Shown one piece after another: positions 7,278 to 15,611 of a stretch of 64,000 nt of DNA. This DNA is from Nitrososphaeraceae archaeon (lineage in GTDB: Archaea; Thermoproteota; Nitrososphaeria; Nitrososphaerales; Nitrososphaeraceae). How positions within the stretch are numbered: position 1 is the first letter of the stretch; each line of letters begins with the position of its first letter. The notes beneath the pieces were generated by a model. The model did no database searches. It was not told the DNA's origin and was given only the letters and a program-made list of their open reading frames with translations. Made by a program: the position numbers and the translations under genes. Location of the stretch: the NCBI GenBank assembly GCA_021325295.1, contig JAJPHM010000077.1:1-64000 (forward strand). The letters are read 5' to 3'.

Positions 7278-8729
7278 ATGCTAAGACAAAGACAACATCA
7301 GTGGACTCGAGTGCTACTGCTGCCGGCTCTTGTCATTGCTTCGATTTTTGCAATGGCAGCAAGCCTGAATTTAGCAGCACACGCCGAAATGGCAACAGCT
7401 GACCCCACAGGGGTTATGGTGCCGCTCTATACCTACCCCGGACAAACATGGGATACTGTCATACAGGCAAAGAACGCAAACCCTGCTGTGCCGGTAGTCG
7501 CAATAATAAATCCAAGTAATGGCCCCGGTTCATACGATCCAAATTATGCGTCTGGCATAACCAGCCTCAAGCAAGCAGGCATAATTGTGCTTGGATACGT
7601 GTTCACAGGATACGGTTCACGTGATGCAGGGTCAATAGAATCAGACATCAACAGCTACAAGAACTGGTACGGTGTCAACGGGATATTCTTTGACGAAATG
7701 TCAAATGTCGCCGGCCAGGAAGGGTATTACAAGAACCTGAGCGAGTACGCCAAATCACAGGGACTTGCAATGACGGTAGGAAACCCCGGAGCAGACACAG
7801 CAGCAAGCTACATTGGCACAATGGATAACATCATAATATATGAAAACTGGGGACTGCCGACATCTACGTATCTCGCCGGATGGCATACAAGTTACAGCAA
7901 GGACAACTTTGCCATAATCCCGTATGGAGTATCAAGCCTTGATTCAAGCTATGTCGCGGCGGCAGCTGCTTATGTAAAATACATCTACATAACAGACGAT
8001 AGCCTTCCAAATCCATGGGACAGTGTGCCTTCATACTTTGGTGCCCTTGTATCTGCTGTAAACGCTGCCGATGGGAACATGAACGTAAACACAAACACAA
8101 ATCCAAACCCCAATTCGACATCTACACCAGCTCCGGTAACGCAACAAGCGCCGGAACAATCAGGAACCTCTTCAATCACGGTAAATTCAGTTGACCAGAA
8201 CAGTGCTGCAATAAATGGATATTACACGGTGCTATCACAAAATGGCGGAGTGTTACAGACAGGCTTTACGCCCGTCACCTTCCAGCCTAGCGCAGGTCAG
8301 CAATATACAATAGAAGTACAGGACTATGGCAACTACCACTTTGACCATTGGGCAGACAATGGCAGTACAAATAGAGACAGGTCAATCTCGGCCATCGCTG
8401 GGACAAGCCAGGTACTGACTGCAGTATACAGCTCGGCTCCCTTGCAATCACAGGTTCAGCCTGCAGTGACTGTAACATCTACAGACCAGAATGGAAACCC
8501 GATCACTGGTTACTACACAACACTCTGGCAGAATGGCCAGCAGCTGCAGTCAGGGTTCTCGCCTGCTTCGTTTACTCTCAACAGCGGCCAGACTTATGAG
8601 GTTGCTGTAGCTGACTATGGATCATATGTATTTGACCACTGGTCAGATGGTACAACAAACAGGCTCCACACAATCACTGCACAGCCGGGCACGCTGATAA
8701 ATCTTACCGCAGTGTACCGCACGCAATAG
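7278..8729 (+). CDS. secreted spherulin-4-like protein with two C-terminal repeats
   Basis: 483 residues. Residues 1-38 form a Sec signal peptide (basic start, hydrophobic core LLLPALVIASIFAMAAS, cleavage near AAHAEM). Residues about 45-265 match the spherulation-specific family 4 TIM-barrel fold: VMVPLYTYPGQTWDTVI, a conserved VVAIINPSNGPG, and GIFFDEMSN with acidic residues at the expected active edge. Relatives of this fold include glycosidases acting on galactosaminogalactan, so an exopolysaccharide hydrolase is plausible but not shown. An N/P/T linker (about 268-290) leads to two copies of a beta-sandwich repeat of about 85 residues, each with YxFDHWxD, TNRxRxI and LTAVY. Cell-surface or extracellular location. 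Confidence 0.85.
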   Translation: MLRQRQHQWTRVLLLPALVIASIFAMAASLNLAAHAEMATADPTGVMVPLYTYPGQTWDTVIQAKNANPAVPVVAIINPSNGPGSYDPNYASGITSLKQAGIIVLGYVFTGYGSRDAGSIESDINSYKNWYGVNGIFFDEMSNVAGQEGYYKNLSEYAKSQGLAMTVGNPGADTAASYIGTMDNIIIYENWGLPTSTYLAGWHTSYSKDNFAIIPYGVSSLDSSYVAAAAAYVKYIYITDDSLPNPWDSVPSYFGALVSAVNAADGNMNVNTNTNPNPNSTSTPAPVTQQAPEQSGTSSITVNSVDQNSAAINGYYTVLSQNGGVLQTGFTPVTFQPSAGQQYTIEVQDYGNYHFDHWADNGSTNRDRSISAIAGTSQVLTAVYSSAPLQSQVQPAVTVTSTDQNGNPITGYYTTLWQNGQQLQSGFSPASFTLNSGQTYEVAVADYGSYVFDHWSDGTTNRLHTITAQPGTLINLTAVYRTQ

Positions 8730-8941
8730 AATAGCCGGAAGAAAAACTATCTATCTTCCACTATTCTACCCTACCCTCCTTTTTTGTTCACCTTCTTCAT
8801 GGCCTTCTATAGTATGTTCAACGCAGGGCTAAACTAAACTAAACATAATAATAATCAACTAAATCTAAATCAAAAAAGAAAATGCGGATGAGGGAAGAAG
8901 CCAGAAGCACAGCCCCATTACAAAAAGAAGTTAAGGTGCGC
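8730..8941. other. intergenic region with T-rich tract and simple repeat
   Basis: Convergent gap between the spherulin-like gene and the aminotransferase. It holds pyrimidine-rich stretches with CCTTTTTTGTTC near 8778-8790 that can serve as an archaeal terminator, and a short ACTAA repeat near 8830-8845. No gene seen. Confidence 0.45.
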
Positions 8942-10087
8942 TCAGGCTAGGTCCTTTAGTTTTTCAAGAGCAGCTGATGTTGCTTCAGGGTTTGCCTTTA
9001 CGCCTATCATGTTCATTGTAGACGATATGGACGAAAGTGTTCTCATCACATGATACCTGCTCACTTCGCCCATACTGCCGACCCTGAACACCTTGCCTTT
9101 GAGGTCACCAAAACCACCAGCTACCAGTACACGGAACTCTTCTGACAATATCCCTCTGAATTTTTTGTCATCCATTCCCGGCAGGTAGTTGACTGCAATT
9201 ATTACATTGCTTCTGGCATTCTGCTTTGCAAACGGCGTCAGGCCCATTGCTGAAAGTCCTGTGTAGAATGCGTCAGCGCAGATCCTATGTCTTCTTATTC
9301 TTGCATCCATTCCCTCCTCCAATACAATGTCAAGTGCCTCATTGAATGCATAATAGAGCGGCAGGGCAGGAGTGAAGGGGGTTTCATAATGCTCCTCGTA
9401 ATATTTGAAATATCGCTTCAGATTCAGGTACTGTGTGGGAGGCGGATTTTCCTGCATGTACTTCTTTGCTCTCGGTCCTACTGAAATGGGCGAGACTCCC
9501 GGTGGCGCGGCAAGTGCCTTTTGAGAGGCTGTAACACAGATGTCAATGTTCCACCTGTCAACTGGAAGCTCGTCGCCTCCCAGTATGGAAACTGCATCGG
9601 CTATAAAGAACGCCCCTTTTCTTGCGCACAGCTCGCCTAGCTTGTCCATATACCTTATTGTTGTACCTGTCGACGTCTCGTTATAAACGGCATAGAGTGC
9701 CTTGATATCTTTATGCTGGTCAAACGCATCCTCTATTTTTTCATAAGGCGGATTCTCCCCAAACGGCGCGTTTATCCTTATTGCCTGCCCACCCCAGCTA
9801 TCGATCAAATCCGCAAGCCTTGTTCCAAATTCGCCGTTGACTGGTATAACTGCCTTGTCACCTTTCTTTATCAGGTTGACTACTGACGCTTCGACGGCTC
9901 CTGTACCTGATGTGGTAAGAAGGATAATGTCGCTTTTGGTCTGGAAGACTTTTTGAGTTTTTTCGACTATTTTTTTGTAGAGGACGCGGAAATCATCGCT
10001 TCTGTGATTTATAACAGGAGAGAGCATGGCGTTCATTACCCTCTTTGGCACATTGGTAGGCCCAGGAAGCATTACGAGGTATTCCAT
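8942..10087 (-). CDS. class V aminotransferase (alanine-glyoxylate / serine-pyruvate type)
   Basis: PLP-dependent aminotransferase, probably acting on glyoxylate, serine or alanine. The start at 10087 (MEYLVMLPGPTNVP) matches the family; an upstream GTG-type frame to 10108 adds seven residues not expected, and box A at 10118-10126 fits the shorter form. Key features: LPGPTNVP at the N-terminus, TTSGTGAVEAS for phosphate binding, FFIADAVSILGG with the PLP-ring Asp, and VTASQKALAAPPG with the Schiff-base Lys (about residue 190). About 381 residues, normal size. Transcribed divergently from the M24 peptidase. Exact substrates cannot be read from sequence. Confidence 0.92.
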   Translation of the reverse strand: MEYLVMLPGPTNVPKRVMNAMLSPVINHRSDDFRVLYKKIVEKTQKVFQTKSDIILLTTSGTGAVEASVVNLIKKGDKAVIPVNGEFGTRLADLIDSWGGQAIRINAPFGENPPYEKIEDAFDQHKDIKALYAVYNETSTGTTIRYMDKLGELCARKGAFFIADAVSILGGDELPVDRWNIDICVTASQKALAAPPGVSPISVGPRAKKYMQENPPPTQYLNLKRYFKYYEEHYETPFTPALPLYYAFNEALDIVLEEGMDARIRRHRICADAFYTGLSAMGLTPFAKQNARSNVIIAVNYLPGMDDKKFRGILSEEFRVLVAGGFGDLKGKVFRVGSMGEVSRYHVMRTLSSISSTMNMIGVKANPEATSAALEKLKDLA

Positions 10088-10117
10088 AAACACTCGATAG
10101 ACCGGCAAGCGTGCCGG

Positions 10118-10126
10118 TATTTAAAC
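10118..10126 (-). promoter_or_regulatory. box A for the aminotransferase
   Basis: On the minus strand this reads GTTTAAATA, a near-consensus archaeal box A, about 31-39 bases before the ATG at 10087. The divergent M24 gene has its own candidate, CTTAAAAG at 10192-10199, 26-33 bases before its ATG. Confidence 0.55.
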
Positions 10127-10224
10127 GAACTTGCAGAATCTGCCAACCCGCATGTGCAGTTGAGTGAGCATGATGTAACGCAATGCTTACGCTTAAAAGC
10201 AACCCGTCGCAGTTGCTTGCATAA

Positions 10225-11349
10225 ATGAAACAGCACAAGACCGGCAGCACACTTGACCCCGCGTCTGCTAGAAAAAGAAAGCACTCGCTTTTGAGTCTGG
10301 CCAATAAACTCGGATGTGATACAGTTGCAGCTTTTGAACCAGAGAATGTCTTCTACATGACAGGCTTCTGGGGTGAAGCCATTGCGGTTTGCTCCACCAC
10401 CGACACTTCATCTGGCACAAAGCTCATTTCTCCAAAACTAGAGTCTGCAAGGGCAGAGAACGATTCAGTCGACTGTGAGATTGTACGCACAGAGAGAGGA
10501 AGCGAGCTTCTATCCTCATTTGTCTCTGAAATAGAAAACAGAAAAGTCTGCACCGACTGCAGCGACTATGCCACCATAGAGGCTGTACGTAACGAAGAAG
10601 GTGTCAAGTCATTTGTTGTCGACTCGGGTACATTCTTTGAAGCACGCAAGGAAAAAGACAAACATGAAACAGCCATAATTGCCGACGCTTCCAGTATACT
10701 CGACAGGCTTTTTGAAATCTGCACAGAGAGAATCGAGCCTGGAGTTTCAGAGCAGAGCCTGCAGGCAACACTTGTGTTTGAAGGAATGAAGCTGGGCGCT
10801 AACCCGCCATCATATAGGTCGACACTCAATCCCCTGATCATAGCAGGTGGCCCAAACGGCGCCCTTCCTCATGCACAGGTCTCAGACAGGAAATTTAAAA
10901 AAGGCGACATGATAGTTGTTGATCTTACGCTCAGGCACAGAGGCTACATTGCAGATGCAACCAGAACGTTCGCTCTTGGTTCTGCAACAGAGGAAATGAA
11001 ACAAGTCTATGACATTGTTCTGCAGTCCCAGAAAGCCGGCCTTGATGCGGCAATAGATGGAGCAAAATGTGGAGATGTTGATTCTGCGTGCAGAAGCCTT
11101 ATTGAAGAGAAAGGATATGGCGCCAAATTCATACATTCTACAGGACACGGCATAGGGTTAGATGTGCATGAGCCTCCATGGTTGCGCGTCAAGAGCAATG
11201 AAGTATTGCGCAAGGGTATGACTGTAACTATCGAACCAGGAATCTACCTTGAAGGCAAGTTTGGCGTAAGAATCGAAGACAGCATAATTGTAGACAATAA
11301 AAGACCTACTGTACTCAACAGATTTACAAAGGACTTGGTTATCATCTGA
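10225..11349 (+). CDS. M24 metallopeptidase, Xaa-Pro aminopeptidase-like
   Basis: 374 residues. The N-terminal half (1-145) is a creatinase/prolidase N-domain; the C-terminal half is the pita-bread catalytic domain. All five metal ligands are visible: D233 (VVDLTLRHRG), D244 (IADATRTF), H308 (STGHGIGLDVHE), E337 (TIEPGIY) and E351 (RIEDSIIV). This two-domain form is typical of Xaa-Pro dipeptidases or aminopeptidases, which remove residues before proline during peptide turnover. Cytoplasmic. It is divergent from the aminotransferase and convergent with coaBC. Confidence 0.93.
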   Translation: MKQHKTGSTLDPASARKRKHSLLSLANKLGCDTVAAFEPENVFYMTGFWGEAIAVCSTTDTSSGTKLISPKLESARAENDSVDCEIVRTERGSELLSSFVSEIENRKVCTDCSDYATIEAVRNEEGVKSFVVDSGTFFEARKEKDKHETAIIADASSILDRLFEICTERIEPGVSEQSLQATLVFEGMKLGANPPSYRSTLNPLIIAGGPNGALPHAQVSDRKFKKGDMIVVDLTLRHRGYIADATRTFALGSATEEMKQVYDIVLQSQKAGLDAAIDGAKCGDVDSACRSLIEEKGYGAKFIHSTGHGIGLDVHEPPWLRVKSNEVLRKGMTVTIEPGIYLEGKFGVRIEDSIIVDNKRPTVLNRFTKDLVII

Positions 11350-11516
11350 CGGCCGGCACAGTGGGCCAGATCAATAGCCATCCGCCAGATGCTATCTGGT
11401 ATGCTGAACAGCCTACAATGGTAAAAAAAATCGAATCCAATTCAGCCGCTCGTCACCGCTTTACAGCCTGAAGAAAAAAGGCGAAATAAAGGCGGACTTT
11501 GGTTGTTTGCCTTGAC

Positions 11517-12890
11517 TTATTTCACAGCTTTAGACAGGTGTGAAGCAGCAATCTCTAGAATCCTGCCTGCTATTCTGGTTTTGCTATCTGGCCCAATGTG
11601 GACCACCTTCCGGCTTTTGTCCACCAAGATCACTTTGTTTTTGTCGGAGCCTATCTCGGTTCCCTTTCTGCCAACATCATTAGCAACAACCAGATCTGCA
11701 CTGGATTCTTGCAGTTTGTTGAAGGCCTTTTCGATAAGAACCGAGTCAGGAACACAGTAGTCAGCTTTGAATGCAACAAGAAATGTCTGCGGACTTGCAT
11801 GCTTGACCTGATCTACTATTTTCTCTGTCGGGACAAGAGATAACTGGATTCTTCCTTTGCGGCCTTTTGTGTCAATCTTGACTGCCGACTTTGAAGCAGG
11901 GGCAAAATCAGCCACAGCGGCGGCCATAATTGCAATGTCATGCTTTTTTGATGAAAGCTCTGAAATTACTGTATCGCGCATCTGAGCGCTGGTCTCTACC
12001 TGTATGATCCTGATGGGCGAACCAGTTGTTTTTGCAGCATCCGGCTGATAACGTGACGTACGGGTAGAAACAAGCGTAACTCTGGCTCCCATCAGGGCCG
12101 CCTGCTCTGCCAATGCTGAGCCCATCTTGCCAGAACTGAGGTTTGTGATGACCCTGATAGGGTCTATGTATTCAACTGTATTCCCTGATGTAACCAAAAC
12201 CTGCCTGCCTGATAACAATCCCCCTCCTGAATGTGAACCAGTTATAGAAATGACAGTGGCAAGAGCGTCCTCAGGGTCGGCAAGTTTTGCCTTGCCTTCA
12301 GAAATCTCTGGTTCAATGAACCTGATTCCTGCCTGCTTTAACCTGGAGATATTCTCAAGGATAAACCTGTTTCTGTACATGGCTTCATGCATGGCTGGAG
12401 CTATGATGATAGGAATTCCAGATCCTGCCGCTATGCTGAGAACTGACGTTACAGGCGTATCGTCAATTCCGTTGGCCATCTTGCCTATGGTGTTGGCTGT
12501 ACATGGATACACAATTACAAGGTCTGACATGCCATAATCTGCCAACATGACATGTTCAAGGTTGCCTGAGAGTTTTGTAACTACATCGTTTCCTGTAGCC
12601 CATTTCATCATCTGCGGGCTAAGAAGAACCTCGGCTGACTGCTCTGTCATGACTGCGTGAACCTGGGCACCATGTCTTATCAGCAACCTTGCGAAATCTA
12701 TTGCTCTGTAGGCAGCAACGCTTGCAGTGATACAGAGCACTATTTTCTTGCCAACAAGCTCGGTACCATCAGAGCAGAATATATCATTGGAAGGATGAAT
12801 TCCTCTCTTTCTTTTCCGGAGTCCATTGTCTCCGCTGTCATCCCTTACTCCTTCTGATTCCCTTTCCTTGGCCTTATCTACCGCCACCAC
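11517..12890 (-). CDS. coaBC: CoaBC: phosphopantothenoylcysteine decarboxylase / phosphopantothenate-cysteine ligase
   Basis: 457 residues. After a variable, charged N-terminus (about 45 residues) the flavoprotein CoaC domain begins at LVGKKIVLCITASVAAYRA, with LEHVML, the PCTANTIGKMANGI loop and PAMHEAMYRN. The CoaB domain starts near residue 225 (VLVTSGNTVEYIDPIRVITN, then SSGKMGSAL). It joins 4'-phosphopantothenate to cysteine and decarboxylates the product to 4'-phosphopantetheine. It is the last gene of the four-gene CoA operon, six bases after panB. The start ATG at 12890 is favoured by that spacing, though the first 40 residues are unlike the family and could be untranslated. Confidence 0.93.
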   Translation of the reverse strand: MVAVDKAKERESEGVRDDSGDNGLRKRKRGIHPSNDIFCSDGTELVGKKIVLCITASVAAYRAIDFARLLIRHGAQVHAVMTEQSAEVLLSPQMMKWATGNDVVTKLSGNLEHVMLADYGMSDLVIVYPCTANTIGKMANGIDDTPVTSVLSIAAGSGIPIIIAPAMHEAMYRNRFILENISRLKQAGIRFIEPEISEGKAKLADPEDALATVISITGSHSGGGLLSGRQVLVTSGNTVEYIDPIRVITNLSSGKMGSALAEQAALMGARVTLVSTRTSRYQPDAAKTTGSPIRIIQVETSAQMRDTVISELSSKKHDIAIMAAAVADFAPASKSAVKIDTKGRKGRIQLSLVPTEKIVDQVKHASPQTFLVAFKADYCVPDSVLIEKAFNKLQESSADLVVANDVGRKGTEIGSDKNKVILVDKSRKVVHIGPDSKTRIAGRILEIAASHLSKAVK

Positions 12891-12896
12891 GTCAAC

Positions 12897-13787
12897 TCAC
12901 TCTGCTCTCTTCTTGCTAGCTATCTTTGTTCGACTACTAAAGTCAGCATGGAATGTGTTTGACTCATCTGGAAACTTGCCGGACTTTACCTCAGACCTAT
13001 AAGTGGAAATTGCCTTGAACATCTGCTCAGCAAGATCTGCGTACCGCTTCGCAAACCTTGGCTTTATCTTGTCATATATGCCAAGAGCGTCATGCACTAC
13101 AAGGACCTGGCCATCGCAGCCTGGACCAGACCCGATGCCTATTGTCGGGATTGAAATACTCTTTGAAATCTTGTCTGCCGCCTCTGCTGTGACCATCTCC
13201 ATGACAAGCGAAAAGACTCCTGATTTTTCAAGAGCCCTGGCGTCAGCAAGAAGCCTCGAGAACGAGTCACTAGTCTTACCTTGTAGCCTGCTACCTTCCC
13301 AGAGCAACGATGTCTGCGGCCTGAAGCCTATGTGGCCCATGACTGGAATTCCTGCGTCTACTATGGCTCTGACTCTATCGGCAGCTTCTGCGCCTCCTTC
13401 AAGCTTTACCGCATCGCATCCTGCCTTGACAAATTGAACTGCGCTGTCTATAGCCTTGGATGTGCTCTGCTGGTAGGACCCAAATGGCATATCACCGACC
13501 ACCATGGCAGCTTCTGCCCCCCTAGATACTGCCCGGCAGAAAACAAGCATTTCCTCAAGTGTCACCGGAACAGTACTTGGGTAGCCGAGCATAACCATTC
13601 CTGCGCTATCTCCGACCAGCAGTATGTCGATCCCGGCCCTGTCGCAGATTGTTGCGGTCGAATAGTCATAAGCAGTGAGAACCGAGATTTTTTCGACGCC
13701 TTTCATCTGCAAAATAGTGTTTACTGTTACCTTTTTTCTAGGGCTCTGGTTTTGGTTTTGGCTTTCTTGCAGGTCTTGATCACCCAA
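12897..13787 (-). CDS. panB: 3-methyl-2-oxobutanoate hydroxymethyltransferase
   Basis: 296 residues. Makes ketopantoate from 2-oxoisovalerate with methylenetetrahydrofolate (or a related C1 carrier). The PanB barrel is clear: SVLTAYDYSTA, the metal site VGDSAGMVMLGY, VVGDMPFGSYQ, KLEGG, GHIGFRPQ and IPTIGIGSGPGCDGQVLVVHD. The N-terminal 20 residues and the C-terminal 30 are extra relative to the core. It overlaps the upstream phosphopantothenate synthetase gene by eight bases, indicating translational coupling within the CoA operon. No ketopantoate reductase gene is in the window. Confidence 0.96.
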   Translation of the reverse strand: MGDQDLQESQNQNQSPRKKVTVNTILQMKGVEKISVLTAYDYSTATICDRAGIDILLVGDSAGMVMLGYPSTVPVTLEEMLVFCRAVSRGAEAAMVVGDMPFGSYQQSTSKAIDSAVQFVKAGCDAVKLEGGAEAADRVRAIVDAGIPVMGHIGFRPQTSLLWEGSRLQGKTSDSFSRLLADARALEKSGVFSLVMEMVTAEAADKISKSISIPTIGIGSGPGCDGQVLVVHDALGIYDKIKPRFAKRYADLAEQMFKAISTYRSEVKSGKFPDESNTFHADFSSRTKIASKKRAE

Positions 13788-14613
13788 CTGTTTGGGAATA
13801 TCGCCCTCCGGCGTTAACTGCTACACTGTCACCTAGATCTGGGATGCCGCCGCGAATCAGCCGCAGGGATTCTTGTAGGTTCCTGCGATTGTCAAATTGC
13901 CGCACAATATTTTGCAGTGTCAAACGATCTGCTGACTTCAAATCCTCTATTGCCTTTACCAAGGCAGGGATTGCCCTGACTATATTGTCAACTATTGTAA
14001 TCTGTGCAGCGACTGCTGTCCTAGACAGCGGGTTGAGATCGATTGCTATAACTGTCTTGCCCATCTTGGCTAGAGCCTCAGTTCTGTCACCGTCTTCAAG
14101 AGGCACAAGCACCGTGTCGGCATAATAGATGCCTTGCGGGTCTACTACTCTTCTATGGCTGTTCAGTTCAGGAATAGTCGCCACTCCATTTCTGCCGGTT
14201 CCCAGAATCGACTGTGCCCCGTTAACTCTAAGCTCCTGTTCTATTGCCTGCTGTCGCTCTTTTGTCCAGTAAAACAGGTTGATTTCAATGGCTGCGCCAG
14301 CCAACTTGCTCAGGCTGACTATTTCTTTTGCGCAAAGTGCAGCGGCGTTTCCATTGACTGAAATTACGGGCTTTTTTGCAAGCAAAAGGGCTGCAGCTGA
14401 TGCGACAATGGCTGCCTGGGCGGTTTCGGTTGTCTTTTCGCCAATCAGGTAGTCAAATGCTTCTCCTCTTCCATGTGCAATAAGTCCCTCCGGAGCAAGA
14501 ATCCCTTTTTTCAGGCCGCTTACAACAAGCTCGCGGGTATAAAGCGATACTGCACGGGGATGGTCGGGAGGAATTGCTCCTGCGCCAAGAATATCTGAAC
14601 CATTTCCCTGCAT
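13780..14613 (-). CDS. 4-phosphopantoate--beta-alanine ligase (phosphopantothenate synthetase)
   Basis: 277 residues; the archaeal enzyme that, with pantoate kinase, replaces bacterial PanC and PanK. Recognisable stretches are IPPDHPRAVSLYTRELVVSGL, GLIAHGRGEAFDYLIGEKT, VISVNGNAAAL, and the C-terminal VALVKAIEDL/NIVRQFDNRRNL region seen in the family. It uses ATP to condense 4-phosphopantoate with beta-alanine. It begins one base after the pantoate kinase stop and overlaps panB by eight bases, so the three genes are almost certainly on one messenger. Confidence 0.93.
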   Translation of the reverse strand: MQGNGSDILGAGAIPPDHPRAVSLYTRELVVSGLKKGILAPEGLIAHGRGEAFDYLIGEKTTETAQAAIVASAAALLLAKKPVISVNGNAAALCAKEIVSLSKLAGAAIEINLFYWTKERQQAIEQELRVNGAQSILGTGRNGVATIPELNSHRRVVDPQGIYYADTVLVPLEDGDRTEALAKMGKTVIAIDLNPLSRTAVAAQITIVDNIVRAIPALVKAIEDLKSADRLTLQNIVRQFDNRRNLQESLRLIRGGIPDLGDSVAVNAGGRYSQTVG

Positions 14614-14614
14614 G

Positions 14615-15541
14615 CTAGATCCTTCTTGCTCCAGTATTGTCTATGTTGCAGACAAGGAGCGTACCGCCAAACTTTCTCAAAAGCTCCTCCACCTTGGGAG
14701 CTTGCTCCGTCCTTACAATGGTAAATACTGTTTCTCCAAACAGGGCAATTCCGCAGCCAAAGCCTGCGGACCTGAGCGCCTGGACAGGTTCTCTACAACT
14801 AGCCCAGATAAACCCAAGTTGGTCTGCAAACCGGTACGAGAACTCGACGAAATCCTCCACTTCTTCTGACTGGGCCAAGGCATCAAGCATCCTGCTTCCA
14901 AGGCCGTTTATTGCCTTTGCATTTTTGCTCAAAAATAACTTGGTTGATATCGGTGCTCGACAGAGAATGACAGCCTTGTATCCGTCAATCTCTTTCTTTT
15001 GTATTCTTCCAATACCCGGGGCTCCTACGCTGGTTCTGATTTCGAATCCCCCCACATACTCTGCAATTACGGTTCCAAGCCCTGTGTTGCATTCTATCTC
15101 TGCCCTGTGTGCTATCTGCGCTGCCCGTTTGATGCCCAGACCTGTGCCCATAGCTGCATCGAGGGCATAGGAAAGACTCAAGGCGGCAGCTCCGCTTGAA
15201 CCCAAACCATAGCCTACAGGTATGCCAATATTGTGGTAAATCTTGACATGGCAACTTTTGCCTGCAATCTTGAAAAACTCCCTGACTACCCAGCTTGATA
15301 CTTCGACATCGGCCGGGTCGGCTCTGGACCCATTGATGAAAATACTGTAACTTTGTCTCCTGCTGTCATAGACCTCTACTGAAGTTTCAATCCCTTTATC
15401 TATCGAAAATCCTGCTCCCTTTGAGCCGGCATATAGATAATCCTGACTTTCTGCACCAGCAAGCTCTACAATTCCTGTAATATGACCCGGGCTGAAAGCT
15501 TTGGCTACTGCAAGTGGCACCGTTACGAGGGCCGAGGCCAT
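14615..15541 (-). CDS. pantoate kinase (GHMP family, archaeal)
   Basis: 308 residues. Phosphorylates pantoate to 4-phosphopantoate. The N-terminus (VPLAVAKAFSPGHITGIVEL) and the ATP loop VGYGLGSSGAAALSLSYAL near residue 110 are GHMP-kinase motifs; FGETVFTIV near residue 280 is the third motif. It is the first gene of the CoA operon and starts at an ATG at 15541, with an A/T box on the minus strand at 15561-15572. Product feedback control by CoA or pantoate is known for some archaeal enzymes of this route but cannot be read here. Confidence 0.93.
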   Translation of the reverse strand: MASALVTVPLAVAKAFSPGHITGIVELAGAESQDYLYAGSKGAGFSIDKGIETSVEVYDSRRQSYSIFINGSRADPADVEVSSWVVREFFKIAGKSCHVKIYHNIGIPVGYGLGSSGAAALSLSYALDAAMGTGLGIKRAAQIAHRAEIECNTGLGTVIAEYVGGFEIRTSVGAPGIGRIQKKEIDGYKAVILCRAPISTKLFLSKNAKAINGLGSRMLDALAQSEEVEDFVEFSYRFADQLGFIWASCREPVQALRSAGFGCGIALFGETVFTIVRTEQAPKVEELLRKFGGTLLVCNIDNTGARRI

Positions 15542-15560
15542 GCATGTTTATAGAGAGTCA

Positions 15561-15572
15561 AAAATATAAAAA
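15561..15572 (-). promoter_or_regulatory. box A of the CoA operon
   Basis: On the minus strand TTTTTATATTTT, 20-31 bases before the pantoate kinase ATG. It sits in a 70-base region shared with the divergent AbrB-PhoU gene. Confidence 0.5.
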
Positions 15573-15585
15573 TAATGTTTAATTA

Positions 15586-15603
15586 GTTTAAATGCGTTTA
15601 AAC
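15586..15603 (+). promoter_or_regulatory. 18-base dyad over the promoter of the AbrB-PhoU gene
   Basis: GTTTAAA-TGCG-TTTAAAC is a perfect seven-base inverted repeat with a four-base spacer, ending nine bases before the ATG at 15612. The left arm contains TTTAAAT, the best box A for this gene. An operator overlapping box A would allow self-repression by the encoded AbrB-like protein; alternatively the symmetry is just two box A-like elements. Confidence 0.5.
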
Positions 15604-15611
15604 AAATACCC

